Positions 13,020-23,305 of a stretch of DNA of 64,000 nt are shown here, in pieces (position 1 is the stretch's first letter; each line of letters opens with the position of its first letter). The position numbers and the translations under genes are program-made. Under the pieces are notes generated by a model, which was not told the DNA's origin, searched no databases, and saw only the letters and a list, made by a program, of their open reading frames with translations. Source of the stretch: Salibacterium halotolerans (GTDB taxonomy: Bacteria > Bacillota > Bacilli > Bacillales > Marinococcaceae); contig NZ_FOXD01000002.1 in NCBI RefSeq assembly GCF_900115625.1, forward strand, positions 124,001 to 188,000, read 5' to 3'.

Positions 13020-15430
13020 TGTATGCGAAAGTCATTGTGGATGTGGCGGCTGCCCGTACAGATAAAGCCTTTGATTATCTGATTCCGGAAGAACTCGAAG
13101 AAATGGTCCACCCCGGCATGCGTGTCATGGTACCCTTCGGACCTCGCAGTATCCAGGGATTTATATGGAAAGTAACAGACCACACCGAATTATCACGCGT
13201 TAAGCCTGTCAAAGAAGTGCTTGATCCTACGCCGGTATTAACCGGTGAAATGCTCGAACTTGGGGAGTGGATGGCGGAGGAGACGGTTTGCTTTTTAATA
13301 ACGGCTTATCAGTCGATGGTTCCTTCCGCCATCCGGGCAAAGCCGAAAAAAATCATCCGTACCAATGTGGAAGCAGCCGGTCTGCCGGAGGTACTGAAGC
13401 CGTTCTTTGATGGGAAAGACGAAGCAGCCTGGGATGATGTGGTGCAGACGAAAGAAGCCGCATCGGCACTGAAACAGATGACCGGTGACGGCTCGATGAC
13501 GGTTGATTACCAGCTTAAAGATAAAACCGGGAAAAAAATGATCCGGATGGTGCGTATTGCCGGTGGGAATCCTGAGGATGAGTACAGCGGCACCCTCGGG
13601 TCAAAAGCCGTCAAACAGGTGCAGGTGATGAACTGGATGTCCCGTCATTACGGCACTAAGGCGGTTAGCGTACGGGAAGTGCAGGACAACCTGCAGGTGA
13701 CATTCGGTGTCCTGCAGGCATTAATAAAAAAAGATTTCCTCCTGGAAGAATCGCTGGAATCGTATAGAGATCCTTACGAAAACCGTATATTTACCGAGTC
13801 ACAGCGGCCTTTATTGACAAATCAGCAGAAAGAGGCACTCGAACCGGTACAAAACGCGATGCGGGAACAGAAATACGATCCCTGTCTTCTTCACGGCGTC
13901 ACAGGCAGCGGAAAAACAGAAGTATACCTGCGGGCAATCGAAGAAGTACTGAAAGAAGAAAAAGAAGCGATTGTCCTTGTTCCTGAAATTTCTCTCACCC
14001 CCCAGATGGTGGAGCGCTTTAAAGCGCGCTTTGGTTCCGAGGTTGCAGTGCTGCACAGCGCCCTTTCTTCCGGGGAGAAATACGATGAATGGCGCAAAAT
14101 CCACCGCGGCGAAGTGAAAGTGGCGGTTGGTGCCCGCTCGGCCGTTTTTGCCCCATTCCGTCATCTCGGTCTTTTAATCATAGATGAGGAACATGAGGGG
14201 AGCTATAAGCAGGAGGATCATCCCCGCTATCACGCAAGGCAGGTCGCGTTGTGGAGAGGACGCTGGCACAGCTGCCCCGTACTGATGGGAAGTGCCACCC
14301 CGTCGCTTGAGTCCTATGCGAGAGCGTCCAAAAATGTCTACCGGCTTCTTGAAATGCCCCACCGGGTCAATGAAGCCGTTATGCCTGAAGTGGAAGTGAT
14401 GGATATGAGAAAGGAGCTGAAGAAAGGAAACCGTTCGGCGTTTTCCGAGCAGCTTCTCGAAAAAATGCAGGACAGGCTCGAAAAAAAAGAACAAATGGTC
14501 CTTTTTCTCAACCGGCGGGGTTACTCCACCTTTGTGATGTGCCGCAGCTGCGGTTATACGGCATCGTGTCCGCACTGTGAGATTACATTAACCTACCACC
14601 ATACCGGGCGGCAGCTGAAATGTCATTACTGCGGCTACGGGGAACCGTTAATGCAGACGTGTCCGGACTGCCATAGTGAACATATCCGCTTTTTCGGAAC
14701 CGGGACCCAGAAAGTCGAAGAAGAGCTTACCCGGCTTCTTCCTGATGCAGGTATCATCAGGATGGATGTTGACACGACGTCGCGGAAGGGAGCACACGAA
14801 AAGCTGCTCGATTCGTTCCGCAGAGGGGAAGCGGATATTCTTCTCGGTACCCAGATGATAGCCAAAGGGCTGGATTTTCCGAAAATAACGCTTGTCGGCG
14901 TGCTCGCTGCCGATACGATGCTGCACCTGCCGGATTTCCGTGCATCCGAGAGAACCTTTCAGCTTTTAACACAGGTAAGCGGCAGAGCAGGAAGAGCCGA
15001 ACTTCCCGGAGAAGTAGTCGTTCAGACTTATACGCCGGAACATTACAGCATTCAGCATGCGAAAGGGCATGACTACCATTCATTTGCAAGGGAAGAAATG
15101 GCTCAGCGTAAACGAGCAGGCTATCCGCCGTACTACTATTTGACGCTCATTACTATCGCCCATGAAGATGCGGCAAAAGTGATGAAGACAGCAGCGCGGA
15201 TCGCAGACCGTTTAAGAAAACAGCTTTCGCCTGAAGCGGGGGTGCTGGGCCCGACTGTATCTCCCATTGCCCGAATCAAAGATAGATATCGGTATCAATG
15301 CATGATAAAATACAAAAATGAACCGGAACTCATCCGGATTCTAAATGATATGAATGCCGAGTACCAGAAAGAAATGGCAGAAGAAAATCTTACCATCTCT
15401 ATAGATATGGAACCGCAGATGTTTATGTGA
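13019..15430 (+). CDS. priA: Primosomal replication restart helicase PriA
   Basis: An 803-residue 3'-5' helicase that reloads the replisome at collapsed forks. It has the N-terminal 3'BD DNA-binding domain, Walker A GVTGSGKTE from residue 293, Walker B DEEH at 389-392, a zinc region with eight cysteines in CXXC pairs starting at C508, and helicase motifs V-VI (GTQMIAKGLDFP, QVSGRAGRA). Length is typical for Bacillus. It is followed by a terminator-like hairpin where def normally begins in B. subtilis. Confidence 0.97.
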   Translation: MYAKVIVDVAAARTDKAFDYLIPEELEEMVHPGMRVMVPFGPRSIQGFIWKVTDHTELSRVKPVKEVLDPTPVLTGEMLELGEWMAEETVCFLITAYQSMVPSAIRAKPKKIIRTNVEAAGLPEVLKPFFDGKDEAAWDDVVQTKEAASALKQMTGDGSMTVDYQLKDKTGKKMIRMVRIAGGNPEDEYSGTLGSKAVKQVQVMNWMSRHYGTKAVSVREVQDNLQVTFGVLQALIKKDFLLEESLESYRDPYENRIFTESQRPLLTNQQKEALEPVQNAMREQKYDPCLLHGVTGSGKTEVYLRAIEEVLKEEKEAIVLVPEISLTPQMVERFKARFGSEVAVLHSALSSGEKYDEWRKIHRGEVKVAVGARSAVFAPFRHLGLLIIDEEHEGSYKQEDHPRYHARQVALWRGRWHSCPVLMGSATPSLESYARASKNVYRLLEMPHRVNEAVMPEVEVMDMRKELKKGNRSAFSEQLLEKMQDRLEKKEQMVLFLNRRGYSTFVMCRSCGYTASCPHCEITLTYHHTGRQLKCHYCGYGEPLMQTCPDCHSEHIRFFGTGTQKVEEELTRLLPDAGIIRMDVDTTSRKGAHEKLLDSFRRGEADILLGTQMIAKGLDFPKITLVGVLAADTMLHLPDFRASERTFQLLTQVSGRAGRAELPGEVVVQTYTPEHYSIQHAKGHDYHSFAREEMAQRKRAGYPPYYYLTLITIAHEDAAKVMKTAARIADRLRKQLSPEAGVLGPTVSPIARIKDRYRYQCMIKYKNEPELIRILNDMNAEYQKEMAEENLTISIDMEPQMFM

Positions 15431-15436
15431 TGCACC

Positions 15437-15476
15437 AGCCCCGTTGACGAACGTTTCCTGATACGGGGTTGTTTTA
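15437..15476 (+). terminator. Terminator-like hairpin after priA
   Basis: Arms AGCCCCGT (15437-15444) and ACGGGGTT (15463-15470) form an 8-bp stem with one G-U pair, followed by TGTTTTAA. The U-tract is short, so termination may be partial. Confidence 0.55.
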
Positions 15477-15523
15477 ATGGCAGGTTCCTGTAAATCGCGT
15501 CAAGAGAAAGCAGAGGGATAGAA

Positions 15524-16483
15524 ATGAAAATTGTGTTTATGGGGACCCCGGATTTTTCCGTTCCTATTCTGGAAGGGATTTTGGAAGAAAATTGGGAAGT
15601 TGTGGGTGTGGTCACACAACCGGACCGCCCGAAAGGAAGGAAGAAAATTCTTACTCCGCCTCCGGTGAAACAGGCCGCCGAGGTGCATGGTATTCCGGTG
15701 CTGCAGCCAAAAACCCTGAAAAAAGAAGAAAATGTCCAGGCGGTGCTTGATCTTCATCCGGATGTCATCATTACGGCGGCGTTCGGGCAGCTGCTTCCGG
15801 AATCACTGCTTTCGGCTCCGCCTTATAAAGCAGTAAACGTTCATGCGTCCCTGCTGCCCAAATACCGCGGCGGCGCTCCTATCCATCAGGCTGTCATAGA
15901 TGGAGAGGAAAAATCCGGAGTGACGATTATGTATATGGAAAAGGAAATGGACGCCGGCGGCATACTGGCACGCCGGGAAGTGGCCATCACCGAAGTGGAC
16001 ACCGCCGGCACGCTTCATGATAAATTGAGCGCCGCGGGACGGAATCTTCTGCTCGAGACACTTCCGCGTCTGGCTGATCAGCAGATCACATCGGAGCCTC
16101 AGGATTCGCAGGAAGCAACATTTGCCCCCAACATTAAGAGGGGGCGGGAGAAGATTAACTGGAACGAACCGGGGCATGTCATTTATAATCAGGTAAGAGG
16201 AATGAACCCCTGGCCCGGAGCGTATACGACGTATAAAGGAAAACCGATAAAAATCTGGGAAACCCGTAAAACACATGTATCGTCAGCAAAGGAAACGGCA
16301 CCGGGAACGATCCTTGCCTTGGAGGAAGATGGTATCGTGACCGCTGCTGCCGATGATACGGCGGTGATAATCACATCTTTGCAGCCTTCCGGCAAGAAAG
16401 CGATGAAAGCAGCGGATTATCTCAGAGGATCCCACGAACTGAAGCCGGGAGAAAGGTTTAACGGAGACGAAAATAATGTATAA
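15524..16483 (+). CDS. fmt: Methionyl-tRNA formyltransferase
   Basis: Transfers a formyl group from 10-formyl-THF to initiator Met-tRNA. The 319-residue protein starts MKIVFMGTPDFSVPIL and has the catalytic region NVHASLLPKYRGGAPI with the Asn-His pair near residues 105-107, plus a C-terminal OB-like tRNA-binding domain. The usual upstream partner def (peptide deformylase) is not here; the 93 bases before fmt carry only a hairpin. The 3' end overlaps rsmB by 8 bases. Confidence 0.96.
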   Translation: MKIVFMGTPDFSVPILEGILEENWEVVGVVTQPDRPKGRKKILTPPPVKQAAEVHGIPVLQPKTLKKEENVQAVLDLHPDVIITAAFGQLLPESLLSAPPYKAVNVHASLLPKYRGGAPIHQAVIDGEEKSGVTIMYMEKEMDAGGILARREVAITEVDTAGTLHDKLSAAGRNLLLETLPRLADQQITSEPQDSQEATFAPNIKRGREKINWNEPGHVIYNQVRGMNPWPGAYTTYKGKPIKIWETRKTHVSSAKETAPGTILALEEDGIVTAAADDTAVIITSLQPSGKKAMKAADYLRGSHELKPGERFNGDENNV

Positions 16484-17825
16484 AAATGTGAGAGAAGAAG
16501 CGCTGCAGCTCCTTATCCGAATCGAAAAAGAAGGCGCGTACAGCCATATCCTTCTGCAGCATTCCCTCGAAGACAACAGCATATCAGGTAAGGATGCCCC
16601 GCTTTTGACGGAATTGGTTAATGGCACGATAAAGCGGAAAAACACCCTCGATTTCTATATCGAACCGTTTATAAAAAAGGGGACAGCCTCCCTCACTTTC
16701 TGGGTACTGGAACTTTTGAGGCTCACGGTGTATCAAATCGTTTTTCTCGACCGCATACCGGAACGGGCGGCTGTTCATGAAGCCGTCCAGATTGCCAAGA
16801 AAAAAGGACACAAAGGCATCAGCGGACTCGTGAACGGTGTACTTCGTTCGATGCTCCGAAGCGGCGTCCAGGATATTGGTGCAGAGTATACCGGTACAAA
16901 GCGTGATGTTCTGGAAACCAGTCACCCCGGTTGGCTGCTGAAGGAATGGACGGCCGCGTACGGAAGAGAGCGGGCCCTGGATATGGCACGCACGAATCTG
17001 GAACCCCCTGTTTTGACTATTCGTGTCAATCGTGTAAAAATCAACAGGGAGGAATTGAAACATCGGCTGCATGAAGAAGGATGCAGCGTAGAACATGGAA
17101 ACATTTCAGCGGATGCGCTTCTCGTTCAGGAAGGAAATGTGTTTCATACCGAGGCTTTCAAGGAAGGACTCTTCACGGTGCAGGATGAAAGCTCGATGCT
17201 CCCTGCAGCCCTCCTTGGTCCAAGCCCGAAAATGAGAGTGCTTGATACGTGTGCGGCACCAGGCGGCAAGACAACGCACGCCGCGGAAAAGATGAACGAT
17301 GAGGGCAGCGTGTACGCTCACGATCTTCATGAGAAAAAGATCCGCCTGATCACAGAGCAGGCAGACCGGCTCGGCCTCTCGAGCATCCAGGCTTCCGCCC
17401 TTGACGCCCGGAATCTGTGTCAGCAGTATGAGCAGCAGTCTTTTGACCGTGTGCTTGTGGATGCTCCGTGCAGCGGTCTTGGCGTTATCCGGAAAAAACC
17501 CGAGCTGAAATGGCGGCCGCAGGAGGGGCTTGAACGATTTCCCGGTATACAGCTGGATATCCTGGAATCCGCGGCAGCTGTAATGGCCCCGGGAGGTCGT
17601 CTGGTGTACAGTACGTGCACCGTCCGGGCGGAAGAAAATGAACAGGTCGTGGAAGCTTTTCTCGAAAAGAATCCAGACTTTACCATAGATGAACAGGCGG
17701 CAGAGAACCTTCCTGCCCCTGCTGCACAAACTCTGAAGGAAAACAGCATGCTGACCATTCTGCCCCAGGATTATCAATCGGACGGATTTTTCATGGCAGC
17801 GCTGAGGAGAAAAGCATCATTATAA
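16476..17825 (+). CDS. rsmB: 16S rRNA (cytosine-967-C5) methyltransferase
   Basis: A 449-residue enzyme with an N-terminal NusB-like RNA-binding domain (about 1-130) and a SAM methyltransferase domain. The SAM-binding loop DTCAAPGGKTTH is near residue 253, and the two catalytic cysteines of the m5C family are C332 in DAPCSGLG and C381 in YSTCTV. The start ATG overlaps the fmt end. Alternative m5C targets are possible, but the NusB fusion is specific to RsmB. Confidence 0.95.
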   Translation: MYKNVREEALQLLIRIEKEGAYSHILLQHSLEDNSISGKDAPLLTELVNGTIKRKNTLDFYIEPFIKKGTASLTFWVLELLRLTVYQIVFLDRIPERAAVHEAVQIAKKKGHKGISGLVNGVLRSMLRSGVQDIGAEYTGTKRDVLETSHPGWLLKEWTAAYGRERALDMARTNLEPPVLTIRVNRVKINREELKHRLHEEGCSVEHGNISADALLVQEGNVFHTEAFKEGLFTVQDESSMLPAALLGPSPKMRVLDTCAAPGGKTTHAAEKMNDEGSVYAHDLHEKKIRLITEQADRLGLSSIQASALDARNLCQQYEQQSFDRVLVDAPCSGLGVIRKKPELKWRPQEGLERFPGIQLDILESAAAVMAPGGRLVYSTCTVRAEENEQVVEAFLEKNPDFTIDEQAAENLPAPAAQTLKENSMLTILPQDYQSDGFFMAALRRKASL

Positions 17826-17846
17826 TTAGAAAGGGTGTACAACACC

Positions 17847-18932
17847 ATGGAAGCATTAAAAACAAAAGTGGCGGCCGAAAGTGTCGGTCTGCCGTCCATC
17901 TATTCCCTGGAATACGGAGAACTCCAGGAATGGCTGGAAGAACAGGGCGAACCATCGTACCGGGCCCAGCAGATCTTTTACTGGCTTTATCAAATGAGAG
18001 TGACGTCGTTTGAAGAAATGACTAATTTATCCAAGAGCCTGCGTCATAATCTGAGTGAGACATTTTCCATCACCGTCTTAAAAGAAGTGACGCATCAGGA
18101 GTCCGTAGACGGTACGGTGAAGTATCTCTTCGAACTCAAAGACGGGTATACAATTGAAACCGTCATGATGAAACATGATTACGGCAACAGCGTCTGTGTG
18201 ACATCACAGGTCGGCTGTCGTCTCGGCTGTACGTTCTGTGCGTCCACACTGGGCGGGCTGAAACGTAACGTGGAAGCTGGTGAAATAACGGCGCAGATCA
18301 TGGAAATCCAAAAAGATCTGGACCAAATCGGTGAACGTGTGGATTCCATTGTACTGATGGGAATCGGAGAACCGTTTGATAATTATGATGAAGTCGTTTC
18401 CTTTCTTAAAATTATCAATCACGACAATGGGCTGAATATCGGTGCGCGCCACATCACGTTATCAACAAGCGGCATGGTACCGAGAATTTATGATTTTGCC
18501 GACGAACAGCTTCAGATCAACTTCGCTGTCTCCCTGCACGCGCCAAACTCCGAAATCAGAAGCCGTCTCATGCCGGTAAACCGGGCATGGCCGGTGGAGA
18601 AACTGATGGAATCCATTCATTATTACCAGGAGAAAACGAACCGGCGTGTTACGTTTGAATACGGTCTTTTCGGCGGGGTGAATGATCAGGTGGAACATGC
18701 TGAAGAGCTGGCCGAGCTGATCAAAGGGCTGAAATGTCACGTAAACCTCATCCCTGTGAATGACGTGCCGGAACGCGACTATGTCCGTACAACCAAAAAT
18801 GACATTTTTGAATTTGAACGGACACTTAGAGAAAAGGGTGTGAATGTAACCATCCGACGCGAACAGGGACATGATATCGACGCGGCGTGCGGACAGCTGC
18901 GTGCCAATGAACGTGCTGAAGAAACGAGGTGA
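17847..18932 (+). CDS. rlmN: 23S rRNA/tRNA adenosine-C2 methyltransferase RlmN
   Basis: Radical-SAM enzyme that methylates C2 of A2503 in 23S rRNA and A37 in some tRNAs. The iron-sulfur cysteines are C124, C128 and C131 (CRLGCTFC), and C348 in AACGQL is the second catalytic cysteine. ATG 17847 gives 361 residues and fits an AAAGGG site 11 bases upstream; an in-frame GUG at 17835 lies within that site. The stop overlaps the region of the prpC ribosome binding site. Confidence 0.96.
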   Translation: MEALKTKVAAESVGLPSIYSLEYGELQEWLEEQGEPSYRAQQIFYWLYQMRVTSFEEMTNLSKSLRHNLSETFSITVLKEVTHQESVDGTVKYLFELKDGYTIETVMMKHDYGNSVCVTSQVGCRLGCTFCASTLGGLKRNVEAGEITAQIMEIQKDLDQIGERVDSIVLMGIGEPFDNYDEVVSFLKIINHDNGLNIGARHITLSTSGMVPRIYDFADEQLQINFAVSLHAPNSEIRSRLMPVNRAWPVEKLMESIHYYQEKTNRRVTFEYGLFGGVNDQVEHAEELAELIKGLKCHVNLIPVNDVPERDYVRTTKNDIFEFERTLREKGVNVTIRREQGHDIDAACGQLRANERAEETR

Positions 18933-18940
18933 GACACCCT

Positions 18941-19693
18941 GTGGATAAAGTTTATGTAACGGATACAGGGATAGTTCGGGAACACAATGAGGATGACGGC
19001 GGCATTTTTACAAACGAGGCCGGTGATTATCTGGCTGTTGTAGCAGATGGAATGGGAGGTCATCAAGCAGGGGATGTTGCAAGCAGAATGACCGTAAATC
19101 TGCTGCGCTCTGTCTGGGAGCCTATCCATCAATCCTTTTCTGTGGAGGAAGCGGAGCACTGGCTGAAAGAACAGATCCGAGACGTGAACCGGCGTGTGTA
19201 TGAACAGGCAGCATCTGATCAGAAGATGGCAGGAATGGGTACAACGGTTGTTGCTGCTATGTGCATGCGTTCTTTCACTGTCATCGCTCATGTCGGCGAC
19301 AGCCGTGCCTATCAATTATCAGAATATGAACTGAATCTGATTACAGAGGATCATTCTCTTGTTAATGAACTGAAAAAAAGCGGGCAGCTGACAGAAGAAG
19401 AAGCAAATGATCACCCCCGAAAAAATGTTTTGATGCGTGCGGTTGGAACGGAAGAGAATGTAGATATTGAAACAGCGTCGGTGCAGTGGCAGGCTGGAGA
19501 AGGATTGCTGCTCTGTTCCGACGGACTGACCAATAAGCTGAATGCAGACAACATTCAGGAGCACCTTCAGGCTCCTGGTTCCTTACATGAGCGGGCAGTC
19601 TCGCTCATACATACAGCCAAGGAACGAGGGGGAGAAGACAATATAACGCTTGCCGTGATTTTACAGTCTTCTCTGGAGAAAGAGGTGGAGTGA
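18941..19693 (+). CDS. prpC: Protein Ser/Thr phosphatase PrpC (PP2C family)
   Basis: A 250-residue metal-dependent PP2C phosphatase that reverses PrkC phosphorylation. Metal-binding segments HNEDDGGIF, VADGMGGHQAGDVAS, SDGLTNKL and GGEDNITL are all present. GUG 18941 is preferred over the in-frame GUG 18929 because GAGGTGAG lies 7 bases upstream of it and the product then aligns with PrpC from TDTG onwards. The stop is one base from the prkC UUG, so kinase and phosphatase are coupled. Confidence 0.94.
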   Translation: MDKVYVTDTGIVREHNEDDGGIFTNEAGDYLAVVADGMGGHQAGDVASRMTVNLLRSVWEPIHQSFSVEEAEHWLKEQIRDVNRRVYEQAASDQKMAGMGTTVVAAMCMRSFTVIAHVGDSRAYQLSEYELNLITEDHSLVNELKKSGQLTEEEANDHPRKNVLMRAVGTEENVDIETASVQWQAGEGLLLCSDGLTNKLNADNIQEHLQAPGSLHERAVSLIHTAKERGGEDNITLAVILQSSLEKEVE

Positions 19694-19694
19694 G

Positions 19695-21674
19695 TTGAGC
19701 AGCCTTATCGGGAGAAGAATCAGTGAACGTTATGACATTTCGGAGATGATAGGCGGCGGAGGCATGGCTCATGTTTACCGGGGAAAAGATGTTATTCTTG
19801 ACCGCCCGGTAGCGGTGAAGGTTCTGCAGCCTCAGTACAATGAGGATCAGGAATTTATAAGGCGGTTTTACCGTGAAGCGCAGGCAGCTACAAGTCTGGC
19901 CCACCCCAACATCGTCAATATCTATGATGTCGGAGAAGAAGAACATCTGTATTACATCGTCATGGAACATATAGATGGAGTCACGTTAAAGGAAAAAATC
20001 CAGCAGACAGGACCACTTCCCCTTGAACAGGCTGTCCGTCTCATGGAACAGGTGCTTGATGCTATTCATCATGCCCATGCCAATCAAATCGTTCACCGTG
20101 ACATTAAACCGCACAACATTCTTTTAAATGACGACGGGGATGCGAAGGTAACGGATTTCGGAATTGCCCGCGCTTCTTCCGCGGCTACCATTACTCACAC
20201 CAATTCGGTTATGGGTTCGGTGCATTACATGTCTCCGGAACAGGCCAGGGGTGGAGTGATTACAGCGCAGTCGGACGTTTATTCGCTGGGGATTGTCCTT
20301 TATGAAATGGTTACCGGTACACTGCCCTACACAGGAGATTCAGCTGTTGGAGTTGCGCTGAAACATCTGCAGGAACCACTGCCGTCACCGTCTGAAGACC
20401 GCCCCGGCCTTCCCAGCAGCATCGAAAACGTCATCATCAGGGCCACGGCAAAAAAACTGGAAGACCGCTACATGGATGTTTCACAGATGCAGCGGGATCT
20501 GCATACGGCGTTGAACCAGGAAAGAAGGAACGAAGCACCTGTCATACTGCCGGTGGACGAAGAAGCAACAAAAGCTGTGCCTGCCATAAAGGAAGAAAAC
20601 GGGGATGAGGGCGCAACGATTCAGGCACGTACCGGTGCAGCAGGAAACGGAGGAGAAAAACAGACAGACGAACCAGCAGCTCCTAAAAAAAAGAAAAAGA
20701 GCTGGTGGAAGATTATGATGTTTCTGTTTCTGCTCTGTTTCGGCGCCGTCATCGCCGCTTTCACCATTCTGCCTGACTTACTCATGGCAGATGATGTCGA
20801 TGTACCTGATGTGAAAAATATGTCCGAAGAAGAAGCCATGCAGGAACTTGACGATGCCCGGTTGAACGGGGAGGCACAAAGAGTAGCGGATGATGCGGTA
20901 GAGGAAGGTCACGTTATCAGTCAGGAGCCTGGTGCAGGCTCTACTGTGAAAGAAGACAGTGCGGTACAGCTTTATGTCAGCAGTGGACCTGGTACAGAGA
21001 GCATGCCGGATCTGAACGGCGTATCACGGGACAGGGCGGAAGAGATGCTGAGCGGCTTCGCTGGTGTAGAATTCACATCGTCCCAGACATCGGAGTATCC
21101 GCCGGATCAAATCATTGAACAGGACCCTGCACCAGGAGAAGATGTCGTCCCCCGGGATACAACAGTCCAGCTGACGTACAGCACAGAGCGTGAGTTCTCT
21201 CTGCAGAATCTGCAGCAGGAATCCCGTGAAGCGGTGGAGAGCTATCTTGAAACATCCAATCTTGAAGGTTCGTTTGAAACAGAGTTCTCGAATTCTGTAG
21301 AAGAAGGAAATGTTATCGAACAGTCACCGGCTCCTTATTCGATGGTGACAGAAGGAGATACCATTACGTTTGTCATGTCAAAAGGTCCCGAAGAACAAAA
21401 AACAACGGAACAGGAACCGAAGTCGGAGCAGGTGGAGGCGGTTATCCCGGTCGAAGTTTCACAGGAAGATCAGAAGCAGGGCAGGGAATACAGCATCCGT
21501 ATCGTATACGAAGATGCAGGTACGAGCGGCCCTACCATTTTCGCTGAAGAAACCATCACCGAAACAAAAACCTACCGGGTGCCGCTTGAAGTGACCCCGC
21601 AGACGAACGGGACGTACACATTGTATGTCGATAATGAAGAGGTACAGTCCAACAGTTTTTCCTACGGGGAATAG
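19695..21674 (+). CDS. prkC: PASTA-domain Ser/Thr protein kinase PrkC
   Basis: Membrane kinase that senses muropeptides and lipid II and controls germination, wall metabolism and translation factors. The 659-residue protein has a kinase domain with the Gly-rich loop GGGGMAHVY, ATP-binding K42, HRD with D136, DFG with D154 and an activation loop ending in HYMSPEQA. A basic juxtamembrane stretch leads to one membrane helix (about 340-362), then three extracellular PASTA repeats (about 370-570) and an Ig-like C-terminal domain. Translation starts at UUG (19695) behind GAGGTGGAG. The external part is strongly acidic. Confidence 0.96.
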   Translation: MSSLIGRRISERYDISEMIGGGGMAHVYRGKDVILDRPVAVKVLQPQYNEDQEFIRRFYREAQAATSLAHPNIVNIYDVGEEEHLYYIVMEHIDGVTLKEKIQQTGPLPLEQAVRLMEQVLDAIHHAHANQIVHRDIKPHNILLNDDGDAKVTDFGIARASSAATITHTNSVMGSVHYMSPEQARGGVITAQSDVYSLGIVLYEMVTGTLPYTGDSAVGVALKHLQEPLPSPSEDRPGLPSSIENVIIRATAKKLEDRYMDVSQMQRDLHTALNQERRNEAPVILPVDEEATKAVPAIKEENGDEGATIQARTGAAGNGGEKQTDEPAAPKKKKKSWWKIMMFLFLLCFGAVIAAFTILPDLLMADDVDVPDVKNMSEEEAMQELDDARLNGEAQRVADDAVEEGHVISQEPGAGSTVKEDSAVQLYVSSGPGTESMPDLNGVSRDRAEEMLSGFAGVEFTSSQTSEYPPDQIIEQDPAPGEDVVPRDTTVQLTYSTEREFSLQNLQQESREAVESYLETSNLEGSFETEFSNSVEEGNVIEQSPAPYSMVTEGDTITFVMSKGPEEQKTTEQEPKSEQVEAVIPVEVSQEDQKQGREYSIRIVYEDAGTSGPTIFAEETITETKTYRVPLEVTPQTNGTYTLYVDNEEVQSNSFSYGE

Positions 21675-21690
21675 CAGGACAGGAGGAAAT

Positions 21691-22569
21691 ATGGCAGAAG
21701 GATTAATAGTGAAAGCGGTCAGCGGATTTTATTACGTCTACGACCAGAATGAAATCTACCAGTGCAGAGCAAGGGGATTGTTCCGCAAGAAAAAGATTAA
21801 ACCACTGGTCGGGGATATCGTGGAATATGAAGCGCCGAACAAAGAAGAAGGGTACCTGCTTCAGGTCATGGACAGAAAAAACGAGCTGACCCGCCCCCCG
21901 GCAGCTAACATTGATCAGGCGTTAATCGTTTTTTCAGCGCGGCAGCCTGCGTTCTCCACTGCGATGCTCGATCGTTTTCTTGTTCATATGGAAGCATTGG
22001 ACATCTACCCGGTCATTATTGTTAACAAAGAAGACCTGGCGGATGAAAATCTGCACAGAGAACTCGTATACTACCAGGAAACGTATCAAAGCGCCGGCTA
22101 TCCATTTCATCTCGTTTCAGGGGTGACAGAAACCGGGGTGCAGAAGCTGGATGATTACATCAGCGGCTGTGTCAGCATGGTAACCGGAGAGTCCGGTGTG
22201 GGCAAAACGACGCTTTTAAATCTGCTGATTCCTTCCCTTCAACTGGAGACTGCTGAGGTGTCAGAGAGGCTCGGACGGGGAAAACATACGACCAAACACC
22301 TGCAGCTGATTCCCTTCAAAGACGGATTCATTGCCGATACTCCCGGTTTCAGTTCCCTTGAATTTGAACAGATAGATGAAGAAGATCTGGATGTTTGTTT
22401 TCCTGAGATAAGAGAACGGCTTCCATCCTGTAAATTCAGAGGATGCACGCACCGGAAAGAACCTAGGTGTGCCGTGAAACCAGCAGTGGAAAACGGAGAT
22501 ATCGCGTCTTTCAGGTATGAACACTATGTAAAGTTTTTTGAAGAACTCGCACAACGACGGAGGTATTAA
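21691..22569 (+). CDS. rsgA: Ribosome small subunit-dependent GTPase RsgA (YloQ/CpgA)
   Basis: Circularly permuted GTPase that acts in late 30S maturation and is a target of PrkC in B. subtilis. The 292-residue protein has an OB-fold at the N-terminus, the permuted motif order with the G4 segment VNKED first, then P-loop GESGVGKTT near residue 166 and DTPGFS, and a C-terminal zinc motif (C, C, H, C in CKFRGCTHRKEPRC). ATG 21691 follows AGGAGG directly; the longer frame upstream lies inside prkC. Confidence 0.96.
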   Translation: MAEGLIVKAVSGFYYVYDQNEIYQCRARGLFRKKKIKPLVGDIVEYEAPNKEEGYLLQVMDRKNELTRPPAANIDQALIVFSARQPAFSTAMLDRFLVHMEALDIYPVIIVNKEDLADENLHRELVYYQETYQSAGYPFHLVSGVTETGVQKLDDYISGCVSMVTGESGVGKTTLLNLLIPSLQLETAEVSERLGRGKHTTKHLQLIPFKDGFIADTPGFSSLEFEQIDEEDLDVCFPEIRERLPSCKFRGCTHRKEPRCAVKPAVENGDIASFRYEHYVKFFEELAQRRRY

Positions 22570-22575
22570 GTAATC

Positions 22576-23226
22576 ATGACAAAAGTAGCGCCATCTATTC
22601 TTGCCGCAGATGTCTCCCGATTAAAAGTAGAAATTGAAGATGCGGAGCAGGCGGGAGGAGATTATATTCATGTAGACGTGATGGACGGTCATTTCGTTCC
22701 CAATATCACCATGGGGCCGTTTGTTGTATCTTCCATCCGCCCCCATACATCCCTGCCGCTCGATGTCCATCTTATGATTGAAAAGCCGGAGCACTACGTT
22801 GAAGATTTCGCCCGGGCCGGTGCCGATATTTTATCTGTTCATGCCGAAGCCTGCCCGCATCTGCACCGCACGATTGAACAGATTCATGAACAAAATGTGC
22901 GGGCCGGGGTCGTTCTTAACCCCGCGACCCCTCTGTCGGCCATCCAGCATGTGTTGAAAAATGTTGACTTAATTTTGTTAATGACCGTCAATCCAGGATT
23001 TGGAGGGCAGGCTTTCATTGAAGATGTGCTTCCCAAAATCACGGAGCTCAAAACCATGCTGAAAGAAGCTGGCCGCGATGCAGAAATAGAAGTGGACGGT
23101 GGAGTGGATGAACATACGGCCACCCTGTGCCGGGAAGCTGGAGCCGATGTTCTAGTTGCCGGTTCCGCCGTCTTCAAGAAACAAAACAGAAAAACAGCCG
23201 TCGAAGCTATAAGAAGCGGCTCGTGA
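22576..23226 (+). CDS. rpe: Ribulose-phosphate 3-epimerase
   Basis: Interconverts ribulose 5-phosphate and xylulose 5-phosphate in the pentose phosphate pathway. The 216-residue TIM barrel shows APSILAADVSRL, the metal site HVDVMDGHFVPN, MTVNPGFGGQ and the phosphate-binding DGGVDEHT. It follows rsgA at once, as in B. subtilis. thiN, which normally comes next, is absent. Confidence 0.96.
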   Translation: MTKVAPSILAADVSRLKVEIEDAEQAGGDYIHVDVMDGHFVPNITMGPFVVSSIRPHTSLPLDVHLMIEKPEHYVEDFARAGADILSVHAEACPHLHRTIEQIHEQNVRAGVVLNPATPLSAIQHVLKNVDLILLMTVNPGFGGQAFIEDVLPKITELKTMLKEAGRDAEIEVDGGVDEHTATLCREAGADVLVAGSAVFKKQNRKTAVEAIRSGS

Positions 23227-23269
23227 GATAGATATAGGCCGGCACAAAACCATCAACATCTAAGACATG

Positions 23270-23305
23270 GAACTGTATCAAAGGGTACAGTTCTCTTTTT
23301 TTTTT
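23270..23305 (+). terminator. Terminator after rpe
   Basis: Arms GAACTGTA (23270-23277) and TACAGTTC (23286-23293) enclose an 8-base loop and are followed by a long T run (23296-23305). It should close the rsgA-rpe transcript. Confidence 0.9.
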
